Shown here piece by piece: positions 1 through 7,474 of a DNA stretch of 21,659 bases. The stretch is taken from the NCBI GenBank assembly GCA_900128395.1, contig LT649533.1, positions 1 through 21,659 on the forward strand, in the 5' to 3' direction. The stretch is from Stramenopiles sp. TOSAG23-2. Lineage: Eukaryota; Sar. The position numbers and the translations under genes were made by a program. Below the pieces are notes generated by a model, which made no database searches, had not been told where the DNA came from, and worked only from the letters and a program-made list of their open reading frames with translations. Position 1 is the first letter of the stretch; every line of letters begins with the position of its first letter.

Positions 1-323
1 ATAGTTTATTTTAGTCATTTCGGTAAATTAATAATTTATTTAAGTACAAATTTTAGTGTAAAAATTTGATGCCAGAAATTCTGCTATCCCTAATTTCTGA
101 AAACAAGAAATGTCAAAATTATTTTGCCAATTGATAGGAAAAATAGTATACTAGTGGAGCCTAAGTTTAAAAAGGTATTTTCAATGTTTTTCCTTTGTTT
201 TCATGTAATGAAATGAAAAATCCATCATCATAACAATGAATTACTAAAATTTAGGTTGAAAATGTTGAAAATGATGAAATTTGATGGAAAATATGCGCAT
301 TCCTATTGTTATTAGTTATAGTG
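1..323. other. AT-rich flank without recognisable gene
   Basis: This stretch lies downstream of the MFS transporter stop. It is AT-rich with short direct echoes such as gaaaatg/gatgaaa around 250-295. I see no open frame with convincing codon use and no RNA gene. Confidence 0.6.
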
Positions 324-2663
324 TTATTTTATTGAAATTTTATCTCCGCCTTGCTCGACCTTTAAACCGTATACCACTTCGTTTCTACCCAGATACGAAG
401 AAAATTCATAGTTTGATATAAGACAATCGTTAGTATTTGATGTAATATATACACATAGGTCAAGGATTGTATAGATTTTACTTACTGTTAAATACGTTTG
501 GATTTGTTCTATTGTAACCTTCTTATCATGTTCTAACATTTTTGCCGGTTTTACTCGTAAAGTATGATATGTGATCATAACAGCAGAAACACTGACAATT
601 AACAAGCCTATAATTGCAACTGCATCTTTACGTCTACGGCGACTAATGCCATATGCATAAGAACAAGCAGCAAAGAAACAAACAGAAATCCAAAAAATAG
701 AATACCAATATTCACGTAAATCTAAATTATTTGCACAATCACAACAATTTTTGCTAGATGGATAGCGGTCATCATACGTATATAATTCAGATGATGAAGA
801 TTGCAAACTTGTATTTTGCCCAGACAAAAGGCTTTTGCTTTCACCATCATCATCGACATCATCGTTGCCTCGATTTTCAGTATTTCCAATATTATTCCGT
901 TCGGTTTTCTTCTCCATGCGTTTTTTCAAAATAGATAATAATGTTTTTGTACTGAACGTGTCAAACAAACAACTTGGACCCCTGAAAGCTTCTAAAGTAG
1001 ACGGGGCTGGAATGGTCATATCTGTAATCGGATCTATTGCTGATTTACCCTCTGAATGGCATTGTAATCCTGCAACAATTTTAGAATGCATTGCATCTGT
1101 AATGGGATAAAATGCTGAAATAATGCACCAACTTATAATTGAGCAACATGCTGGAACTAAGATGACCATAACCTTTAATGCAAATATAACACCGTCCCCT
1201 TGTACAGTACCTCGTGCACCTCCAGCACGGTAACCAAAACTAGCAAGAATGGACATAGAAACTGCGGAGGATGGTATATGCAACCATCGTGGTATCATTT
1301 CCATATAGCAAACAAATTGAGCTTCTCTACGTAATCCAATATGTAGTTCATCATAATCTATACAATCCGCTCGAATCGGTCGATGTAAATAATGTACACC
1401 ACCAGCTGTAAGACCTATCCATGCATGGCATAATGCAAACAATATCTCATCCCCTTTCCCAACAAAACAATACATTACGATGCTAGCCGGCAATGCTAAA
1501 ACCCACCCGGCCAGCCAAGTAAAACGTTTGTCAACATTCGCTAATGGCCCAGCATTGGATGCATTGCTCATAGCACTTTTGCGAAAGCTTGGATTTGAAT
1601 GCCATTCTTGTGGTAAAAAGAAATAATCATTTATATCTATTTTACGATGCCCACGTCTTAAAATTTCAGCACGTGAGCAAGCACGTGAGCTTTCACAGCT
1701 CACCCACATCCAAAATGGTGTTGCTAACATGGCTGATGATAAACCTACGATTAAAATGATAGATATCCACATTTCATATTGTTGTGGTTGCAACACATTT
1801 TGCACATAAAATGGCAATAAGCCTTCCGAAAACATCCCAGCAAGTGCGCTAACACTATGGCCAATTAATAATACCATAAACGGTATATTTGATATGCAAT
1901 TTCGTAAACCTGGTACGAATGGTAAATCTGGTCGATTTTCATACGTTGGCTGTTCCCATAATTTCCACGGTTGCTTTTCAATACCTTTAAAACGATCAGC
2001 TTCCTTTGGCGTATAATCAGTAAACATTCCTAAAATCCAAAATGATATAATTGTTGCTATCCCACAATACAAAGCAAATTGACCAAAAGCAGAAAAATGA
2101 TCCCCATGATAGCGCGCAACTAAAATTGCTGGTGCAGCTGCACCAAGAATTCTTCCAGCAGCAGAAAAAACAGCACGCCAAGCAAAAACGGAGGATCTCG
2201 TAGCATTATCTTGTGAAACTTCAGCACCAAGTGCCATCCATGGAATACCTAATGGAAACAATCCATGTAAAAGAGCACATACGACATAAGTAGATACAAT
2301 ACTTGTCATAGAAACATGTCGTGGTGGCATGTATAATAATATTAATGCAATAGCTTTGATTGGTGCCCATATTAGATAATACATTCGACGGCGACCTTTG
2401 AAAAATCCTTTTTTAACTGTATATGTATCCATTAAATACCCCCAAAAAGGAAATAATATCGTCTCTATGGCACGCACAGATGCATGTATCATTCCAAATC
2501 GCATAGGTTCTATTCTAACATCATCAACAAAAAACTTGATTTGAAACGTGTTATCAAAAGTTTCCACTGCACGATAGGATAATCCTGGCAATGCATATAT
2601 GATTTTCGCAAATGTTGATACATCATTCAATCTACCTTTGGCAGAAACGGATTGTTCATTCAT
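324..2663 (-). CDS. MFS transporter of the GPH:cation symporter (MFS_2, MelB-like) family
   Basis: About 779 residues from the internal ATG at 2663. The frame stays open to an ATG at 2783, but those 40 extra residues cover a homopolymeric region and look like 5' UTR. The N-terminal half carries the family pattern: a YALPGLSYRAVETFDN segment, a helix ending GYLMD, basic GRRR loop, then a DNATRSS...R..FSAAGRILGAAAP stretch like the D-ERT/G motif. The second half has the repeat signature IRADCIDYDE..IGLRREAQF, matching the 'aD.vDy.E...G.R.eg' motif of GPH carriers. About 12 hydrophobic segments are visible, plus a long hydrophilic loop rich in Asp, Ser and basic residues near residues 580-660 and further C-terminal helices. 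It is probably a membrane symporter for a sugar or similar small solute; the substrate cannot be told. It is larger than bacterial members (about 450-500) because of inserted loops. Divergent from the ATPase gene. Confidence 0.85.
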   Translation of the reverse strand: MNEQSVSAKGRLNDVSTFAKIIYALPGLSYRAVETFDNTFQIKFFVDDVRIEPMRFGMIHASVRAIETILFPFWGYLMDTYTVKKGFFKGRRRMYYLIWAPIKAIALILLYMPPRHVSMTSIVSTYVVCALLHGLFPLGIPWMALGAEVSQDNATRSSVFAWRAVFSAAGRILGAAAPAILVARYHGDHFSAFGQFALYCGIATIISFWILGMFTDYTPKEADRFKGIEKQPWKLWEQPTYENRPDLPFVPGLRNCISNIPFMVLLIGHSVSALAGMFSEGLLPFYVQNVLQPQQYEMWISIILIVGLSSAMLATPFWMWVSCESSRACSRAEILRRGHRKIDINDYFFLPQEWHSNPSFRKSAMSNASNAGPLANVDKRFTWLAGWVLALPASIVMYCFVGKGDEILFALCHAWIGLTAGGVHYLHRPIRADCIDYDELHIGLRREAQFVCYMEMIPRWLHIPSSAVSMSILASFGYRAGGARGTVQGDGVIFALKVMVILVPACCSIISWCIISAFYPITDAMHSKIVAGLQCHSEGKSAIDPITDMTIPAPSTLEAFRGPSCLFDTFSTKTLLSILKKRMEKKTERNNIGNTENRGNDDVDDDGESKSLLSGQNTSLQSSSSELYTYDDRYPSSKNCCDCANNLDLREYWYSIFWISVCFFAACSYAYGISRRRRKDAVAIIGLLIVSVSAVMITYHTLRVKPAKMLEHDKKVTIEQIQTYLTVSKIYTILDLCVYITSNTNDCLISNYEFSSYLGRNEVVYGLKVEQGGDKISIK

Positions 2664-3176
2664 GATGATATCTATGCATGTATATGTTCTATCTTTTGTG
2701 AGTCTCTTCTTATAAACATATACATAATATTTTCCCCCCCCTGCCGTTATTATTTTTTTGTTATAAAAAAGGGCATGCAACAACTTTTTGGCTTTTGGTG
2801 GTGTTTTGGTGCCGCTTTCGCACTTTCCAGCTTTTTTTCCAGCTTTCCCATAAGTGTATTACCAGTCCTCGATAGCATGGGAATACTATTGGAGCCAGCC
2901 GAGAAGAAAGAAAAAAAAACGTTGTTGTGCTTGTTGAAAAAAAAATGCATCAACAACAAACAACGAGCTGTGCAGCTCCCATCCTAATCCCATCCCAGAC
3001 CAGAGCAAGACGACTAGTATTATATTTTCTTTTTTCGTTCTTCCGTAACAAAAAAATAATTTGAAAACAAAAGACATAAACATAAATTGCATAATGGCAT
3101 ATAAGGTACATTTTAATATCCAAAGGATATCAACTTCTATTAACATATAGATTTAGAAATCCTATTGTATGTCATC
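2664..3176. other. Divergent intergenic region with a GC-richer block
   Basis: This sits between two divergent genes, so it should hold both promoters. It has runs of C (about 2734-2740), T and A. From about 2770 to 3005 it is clearly GC-richer than its surroundings, with short open frames on both strands. Neither has start context or similarity I recognise. No TATA-like element can be assigned with confidence. Confidence 0.5.
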
Positions 3177-4973
3177 ATGGCATCATCATCACAACTAAAT
3201 TGTAAAAATATTATCGATCAATATTATGACAATTTGCAAGATGATCCTCAGCAAATTGAGGGAGTATTAAAATTTTTAAAAAGTGGTATTATTAGAATTA
3301 TTGAAAATAATGGTAACAACAGCGAAGGCGCAATAGAAGCTGTGTATAATTTATTAAAAACACAGTATGCGAAGGAACGTTCTATTTCATCATCCTCAAT
3401 TAATGATCGTGATAACATGACATATTGGTTTACAGATCGTCTTAAAGAAATAGGGATACGTGTAAATTGCCCAGTGGAATTATCTTGGAACATTGGTAAA
3501 GGAAGAATGCGTAAAATAATACCACACACATTAAAACCATCTAAACAATTATTAGTAACACAGAAAGAGATTGAACAGTTACGCAGTGCAAAATTGTTAG
3601 TGGTGTCGCAAGCAACCCCAGCTTTTGATAGGGCAAAGAGCACTAATAAATGTGCAATAAAAAAATGCCTTCACCGTTGCACCGTTGGTAGGTCAAACAT
3701 AATTGTAAGAATAGGTAGAATGATAAATCGAGCACGGTTTTCACATTCTTTTTTAAAATTTAAAAAAACACTTTTATTTTTGACAGAGAAAATTTGTATA
3801 GATGGGGAAAGTGTACTAATAACTGGAAAACCTGGTTCAGGAAAAACGTCTCTCTTGAGGGAACTGATTAAAATTACTTCAATAGTTGGTGAGAAGAAAA
3901 ATAGTATGGATGGATCAAACGGTCGTGTAGTAGTCGTTGACAAAAATGACGAAATATTAGGTGGTGTTGAGAATACACTTTTCCCAGCATGGCGTAGCGC
4001 AGATTCAGGGAGAGGTAAAAATACACCTGGTCTATTGAATGCCCTTCAAACTTGCACACCAATGTCAATCGTTGCAGATGAAATTGGCGACCAAGATGAA
4101 GCTTTAGATTTGAAAAATATTAGCGAACAGGGAATTTCAATTATAGCTACGAGCCACTTTAATTGTAGTACTGGAGAAAATGGAATATCAGCTTCTCAAG
4201 CGTTGGTGAAGAAAATATTAAATCACAATTCTCTATCTATGGTGGCAGGAGGAAAGATGTCTATGTTGTTAAGTGCTGAGGAAGCGATCGAGATGAACGT
4301 TAAAAAAAGATTTCATCAAAGTCGTGCGGAGCCCCCATTTCAATGGTGCTTATATATGAGAGATAGCGATCCAAGTCAATGGCCTGTACCCTTTGATGTA
4401 CGGAAAGAAGTTAAATTATATTTTGAAGATATAAATTCTAAAATGGAGAATTTCAATGTTGTGGATTATGAGGCTCCTAATAAGTCACGGAAACGACAAC
4501 GTAGCAGTAGCAATAATAGCAGTAATGGTAATTCTAGAGATAACAACCATCCACAACGACGAAATAGACGGAGAAAAAGACCAAAAAAACACCGCCAACA
4601 AAAGAGCGACATTTCTAATACCAAGTCCAACAGTAGTGGTAACTCAAAAGAATCAAGGATGGCTAAATGGTCGAAACTATTTCCAGAACTGAAAAAAACA
4701 CATCGACAACATAATAATAACAAGAATTCAAATAATACAAACAAAAATAATCCATGGTATAATAGTGTACATCCATGGAATAATAATTTTAATAATAATT
4801 TTAGCAACAATCCCATTTCTTCTTCTACTACTACTACTACTACTACTAAAAAAAATAATAATAATAATGTAAATTATAATTCGAGTCGTAATAATGATGG
4901 TGGTAAAAATAACAAGAATAATGATTACAAAGACAGTTTACCTACTGGTGTATATCTTGATGTTGGACGATGA
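3177..4973 (+). CDS. Ycf45/SpoIIIAA-type AAA ATPase with Asn-rich basic tail
   Basis: 598 residues. The frame opens upstream at a TTG, but the first ATG is at 3177 (atcATGGCA), which I take as the start. Residues about 80-430 follow the SpoIIIAA/Ycf45 family: a WFTDRLKEIGIRV segment, CLHRCTVGRSNIIVRIGR (equivalent of 'LHRIS..R...GLT.RVGR'), Walker A GKPGSGKTS at 217-225, Walker B-like SIVADEIGD near 300, and the C-terminal motif LNHNSLSMVAGG..SMLLSAEEAIEMNVKKR...PPFQWCLY. From about residue 432 the protein is low complexity, rich in Asn, Ser, Arg and Lys, with a Thr run. Family members in cyanobacteria and plastids are P-loop ATPases; the plant relative SPD1 acts in plastid development. No clear transit peptide is visible here. 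The exact role is unknown. Confidence 0.82.
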   Translation: MASSSQLNCKNIIDQYYDNLQDDPQQIEGVLKFLKSGIIRIIENNGNNSEGAIEAVYNLLKTQYAKERSISSSSINDRDNMTYWFTDRLKEIGIRVNCPVELSWNIGKGRMRKIIPHTLKPSKQLLVTQKEIEQLRSAKLLVVSQATPAFDRAKSTNKCAIKKCLHRCTVGRSNIIVRIGRMINRARFSHSFLKFKKTLLFLTEKICIDGESVLITGKPGSGKTSLLRELIKITSIVGEKKNSMDGSNGRVVVVDKNDEILGGVENTLFPAWRSADSGRGKNTPGLLNALQTCTPMSIVADEIGDQDEALDLKNISEQGISIIATSHFNCSTGENGISASQALVKKILNHNSLSMVAGGKMSMLLSAEEAIEMNVKKRFHQSRAEPPFQWCLYMRDSDPSQWPVPFDVRKEVKLYFEDINSKMENFNVVDYEAPNKSRKRQRSSSNNSSNGNSRDNNHPQRRNRRRKRPKKHRQQKSDISNTKSNSSGNSKESRMAKWSKLFPELKKTHRQHNNNKNSNNTNKNNPWYNSVHPWNNNFNNNFSNNPISSSTTTTTTTKKNNNNNVNYNSSRNNDGGKNNKNNDYKDSLPTGVYLDVGR

Positions 4974-5069
4974 TTCTCACAGTTCGAATATGTAGTAAAA
5001 TACTTCGTAATGCGTAAATTAAATTATACGCGTATGATATGTATAAGAGAGTGTATTAGTATAATTAAT

Positions 5070-5150
5070 GCAATAATTTATTTTTTAATTTACTCATGAT
5101 AATTCCTACTCTCCCAGATAGAATACAATAACTGAGACAATAATATCTAT
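5070..5150. repeat. Dispersed repeat, copy 1 (partner 10963-11040)
   Basis: About 80 bp resembling 10963-11040 with roughly three quarters identity by eye. Shared landmarks are aataatttattttt, a ttcactcat/tttactcat block, ataattccta and a terminal ctatct. It abuts the 3' end of the small secreted ORF. No transposase or target duplication is visible. Confidence 0.55.
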
Positions 5151-5386
5151 CTATCATTTAAATTGGCTAACATTACTGTAATTTTCTCGTCTGCTTGTGA
5201 ATATTGACTTGTTGAAAATGTAATTAAATTTGTTGCATCTATCGGCGTTGCACCCATTATCGACGTACGAGTCATAACATTTAATCCACTGCTCGAACCA
5301 ACTAAGTCACACCCAGGTTTATTTGGAAATGCTTGTACAGTACATACCACAATAAAAGTTAAAAATAAAAAAATTCTTAGCAACAT
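5147..5386 (-). CDS. Small secreted protein, possibly a truncated gene
   Basis: 79 residues from ATG 5386 to TAG. The first 19 residues (MLLRIFLFLTFIVVCTVQA) form a good signal peptide with a plausible A/FPN cleavage. The mature part is 60 residues with one Cys (PGCDLVGSSSG) and a Thr/Ser-rich beta-type pattern ending ITVMLANLNDR. The composition of the last part suggests a beta domain cut short, loosely like the first strands of a reeler/DOMON-type fold, but this is weak. The stop lies where a dispersed repeat begins, so the gene may be interrupted. It could also be a complete small secreted peptide. Confidence 0.5.
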   Translation of the reverse strand: MLLRIFLFLTFIVVCTVQAFPNKPGCDLVGSSSGLNVMTRTSIMGATPIDATNLITFSTSQYSQADEKITVMLANLNDR

Positions 5387-5620
5387 TATTCTCTTAAATA
5401 ATTGATTGTATTAATTTTTATATTAAAGTGTTCGTTAGTATTATTATATGATACATTTTTTATATATTTTATACATATATATATATATATATGTGCGTAT
5501 GGCAACTGCTAAAAACTAAAAACTGCTATGCATCATGCATCTAAAGCTTTAGCTTGTAGGCAACCGCTTAGCCAGTTAGCCAGTTAGCACCTTAAAAATA
5601 AATATAAATAGAGAAAAAAA

Positions 5621-5710
5621 ATGAATGGTTTGGAGGAAACCTACCTGAGCATAGCAGGTTACCACCATGATAGCGTGAATCTTCTAAGCTTTACCTACAA
5701 CACAAATTAG
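5621..5710 (+). CDS. Short ORF, possible first exon of the coiled-coil gene
   Basis: 29 codons, beginning MNGLEETYLSIAGYHHDS, preceded by an A-rich start context (gagaaaaaaaATG) typical of this window. A possible GT donor after codon 18 (AGC/GTGAAT) is in phase 0 and could splice to the coiled-coil segment at 5873, removing the inverted repeat as part of an intron. This is inference from phase and start context; the ORF may be chance. Confidence 0.3.
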   Translation: MNGLEETYLSIAGYHHDSVNLLSFTYNTN

Positions 5711-5848
5711 CATACAAATAAAATTAAGTGCTATTTATGCACTTATTACGAAATACTAGTAGGTACATAAATCACACAAATCGATGAAAACCTTAAATAT
5801 TTCGTCACCTATTTAGCATATAAATAGCACTTGATCTTATTTTTATGC
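5710..5848. repeat. Long imperfect inverted repeat (hairpin, MITE-like)
   Basis: The outer arms 5710-5740 and 5816-5848 are near-complementary over about 31 bases (gcatacaaataaaattaagt... against its reverse complement). Inner arms acgaaatactagtaggt (5748-5764) and accttaaatatttcgt (5790-5805) extend the pairing, leaving a loop of about 25 bases. There is no coding capacity. The structure fits a non-autonomous inverted-repeat element or a stable RNA/DNA hairpin. Confidence 0.65.
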
Positions 5849-5872
5849 TCCTCATCCTAACTTTTCCTATAG

Positions 5873-6145
5873 ATTCTGTACCAGGTCATTCAACAACGAC
5901 AGAATGAATTAAGAATAGCTGCAAGGAAAACAGCAGAAGAAAGTAAACGGAATATGGAAGCATATCATAATTTAAAATTAAAGCGCGTACAAGATAATCG
6001 TAAAATACGAGACAAAATACATGCAAAACGACGAAAAGGCACAAGGCGAGCAATGGCATTTCAAAATAAGAAAATTAATGCAGTGATACAATCTAGAAGA
6101 GCAGCTGTGACAAAAGAAAATGAAAAGCACAAGAAGCGACTTTGA
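5873..6145 (+). CDS. Coiled-coil protein fragment 1 (plus strand)
   Basis: An open segment follows a good acceptor-like sequence (ttttcctatag at 5862-5872) and reads to TGA at 6143-6145. It is strongly charged, with motifs such as QNELRIAARK, EESKRNMEAY, RKIRDKIHAKRRKGTRR and VTKENEKHKKRL, typical of a basic coiled coil, and has codon use like its neighbours. It has no N-terminal Met before residue 28 and stops abruptly, so it is a piece of a larger protein. Under an intron model it could end at the GT at 6107 (phase 0) and splice to 6262. Under a rearrangement model it ends at ACAAG 6129-6133. No family is recognised. Confidence 0.55.
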   Translation: MLYQVIQQRQNELRIAARKTAEESKRNMEAYHNLKLKRVQDNRKIRDKIHAKRRKGTRRAMAFQNKKINAVIQSRRAAVTKENEKHKKRL

Positions 6146-6225
6146 TATTTCTAATTGGGATAAAATTAAAGCATTTTCCTCGATAATGGCATCACGTTGT
6201 TCTTTTGTCATCGTATTTGGATTAT

Positions 6226-6256
<31 letters not shown>

Positions 6257-6260
6257 ATTA
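6140..6260 (-). CDS. Coiled-coil fragment 2 (minus strand) with Asn run
   Basis: Reading down from 6260 on the minus strand there is an Asn run (AAT repeats), then NPNTM and an acidic helix TKEQRDAIIEENALILSQLEIS, ending near 6140 where the frame turns hydrophobic. Codon use (GAA, CAA, TTA, AAT, ACA) matches real genes here. No AG acceptor exists between the upstream in-frame stop and the segment, so it is not an ordinary internal exon; it could be a first exon at ATG 6211. It lies between the two plus-strand coil fragments. The plus strand is also partly open here in another frame, so certainty is limited. Confidence 0.4.
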
Positions 6261-6261
6261 G

Positions 6262-6620
6262 CATTTCCATACGAGCGATAACAGTGGAGATCATAGCAAC
6301 AAGGAGGTCAAGCATGTTTTCTTTCATAACACCAAGCTTCAAGCACATGCAACACGTAGGTTTTCTGCTGCTGAAAATAAACGTTTAAAAGGCCGGGTCG
6401 AGCATTTACAACGAAAAGAAGCGAAAATGAAGAAAGAAATATATGATTATTATACGCATATGGAAAAACGAATTAAAATTTTAAGAGATCAAAAACGATT
6501 GCGTCAAGAATTGAATCGTGCAAGGGCAGATACCGCAAAACGAAATACTGAATTAAATAATGCTGCTCGAAATATACATAGAAATTTAGATGCAGCAAAA
6601 GAATGCAAACAATTCACATA
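6262..6620 (+). CDS. Coiled-coil protein fragment 3 (plus strand)
   Basis: Open from a TAG at 6259-6261 with coil-like sequence: NTKLQAHATRRFSAAENKR, VEHLQRKEAKMKKEIYDYY, EKRIKILRDQKRLRQELNRA and RNIHRNLDAAKE. After about residue 114 (AAKECKQF) it passes into a hydrophobic Ile-rich stretch that is plainly not the same protein. The real coding end is therefore near 6603-6620. Possible acceptors are the TAG at 6261 or CAAG at 6303. Like fragment 1, it has no proper start or stop of its own. No family is recognised. Confidence 0.55.
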
Positions 6621-7063
6621 TGAATTGTTCAATTTTATCCATGGATCCTGTTTTCCCACTACTATTATCATCATCATCATTATTATGATTTTTTGTCTTA
6701 TTATTTTTATTATTTACAATTTGTGTTTGCAAATCAAACATCAATCTGTTTAACAATATCATACGATTTTCAGTAGTAAGATTTTTAACAATTTCATCTG
6801 TATTATTCATATTTTTATTATTATTATTACCAATATTATTACTATTATTAGTACTATCATCTTCCCGATTACTATTATTTAAAATATCTTCATGTATTGT
6901 CGATTCAATAATTTTTCCAATAGATAGCACTTAAATTAGATGCCATTGTTGATTGTAAACCAGACGTTTGTGGTCTACCCGTATTCAATGTTGTAGATCC
7001 CGCTATTGAAGTTGTTTTCACACCACTACGATGTCCAATTGAAGCATTTGGTGTATTTGACAT
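6586..7063 (-). CDS. N-terminal part of an Asn-rich, probably coiled-coil protein (frame-broken)
   Basis: It starts at ATG 7063 with MSNTPNASIGHRSGVKTTS and a Gly/Thr/Ser-rich head (GRPQTSGLQSTMASN), then needs a +1 change of frame between about 6949 and 6896. It continues with STIHEDILNNSN, several Asn-rich runs, TTENRMILLNRLMFDLQTQ, and ends near SMDKIEQFICELF before a TAA at 6586-6588. The head resembles disordered N-termini of ciliary coil proteins, but that is only an impression. An in-phase ACAAT repeat at 6945-6949 and 6896-6900 brackets 49 nt whose removal would restore one frame. Its 3' end overlaps fragment 3 tail to tail. Confidence 0.5.
6609..6630. repeat. Perfect 9-bp inverted repeat at the junction of convergent fragments
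   Basis: AACAATTCA and TGAATTGTT flank a 4-base centre, placed where the plus-strand coil fragment and the minus-strand Asn-rich fragment meet. It is suggestive of a rearrangement breakpoint, or chance in AT-rich DNA. Confidence 0.5.
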
Positions 7064-7474
7064 CGAATCTCTGCAAACTAATACTCTGCAAGCATTTGAG
7101 TAGGTTTCTATCCTTCCCTGCGTTCTCGTTGAACGTGTTGGACGTCGGGCTCATTCGAAAAACATAAAATTAATATTATAAAAAATGTATACCAGGTATA
7201 CACACAGCACACATATTTTTTATGATACCATATTTTTAAAAAAAATAATATATTTTTTTAAAAGTTTTTAAAAATTTTATAAGTCGTAATAAAACAAAAA
7301 TAAATTACGATCGTAAATATAATACGTATATATATTAGAGGGGAAACTTTTTTTATTTAACACAGAGAGACGAAATTACATATCATGATAGGATTCCCTC
7401 CTATCTCGTATATTTTATGCATTAAAATATCAAATGTACAGAGTTGTTGCTTTAATTACGGTGTGTTAAATAAT
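7064..7474. other. Gap with dispersed repeat and AT-rich tract
   Basis: It contains dispersed repeat copy 1 (7069-7163), then A/T-rich sequence with (T)n and (A)n blocks downstream of the CAP-Gly/WD40 stop. No gene is visible. Confidence 0.5.
7069..7163. repeat. GC-richer dispersed repeat, copy 1 (partner 14020-14114)
   Basis: About 95 bp matching 14020-14114 in the same orientation at roughly 80% or more by eye. Conserved blocks are ctctgcaaac, gtttctatccttcc, ctcgttgaacgtg and tggacgtcggg. It starts six bases upstream of the ATG at 7063. It is GC-richer than its surroundings. It contains no clear ORF, tRNA or terminal repeat, so it could be a mobile-element remnant, an ncRNA or a shared regulatory module. 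Confidence 0.75.

Larger units (their letters stand above)
5387..5872. other. Repeat-bearing gap upstream of the coiled-coil segments
   Basis: It holds an (AT)n tract near 5476-5491, self-complementary atgcatcatgcat and ctaaagctttag around 5530-5552, a tandem gccagttagccagttag near 5572-5588, a 29-codon ORF (5621-5710) and a hairpin-forming inverted repeat (5710-5848). No other gene is evident. Confidence 0.5.

Noticed and set aside
2664-2783. Upstream ATG extension of the MFS transporter (40 residues)
   Set aside because: It is coded by C, T and A runs and lacks family similarity; the conserved protein begins after Met at 2663.
2750-3146. Open frames on both strands in the GC-richer divergent gap (for example minus-strand SNSIPMLSRTGNTLMGKLEK)
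   Set aside because: They overlap each other, use codons unlike the neighbouring genes, contain homopolymer-coded Phe and Lys runs and match no family I know. The open length follows from locally higher GC.
4466-4816. Leu-rich minus-strand ORF opposite the ATPase tail
   Set aside because: It is the antisense of Asn/Ser/Thr repeat codons and has no independent evidence.
5621-6136. Joining minus fragment 2 to the short ORF at 5621-5710 through CTTCT, giving a stop-terminated end (SKSLL/SFTYNTN)
   Set aside because: The match is only 5 nt, it overlaps by two bases with the proposed end of fragment 1 and is expected by chance. It was kept out of the scrambled-gene model.
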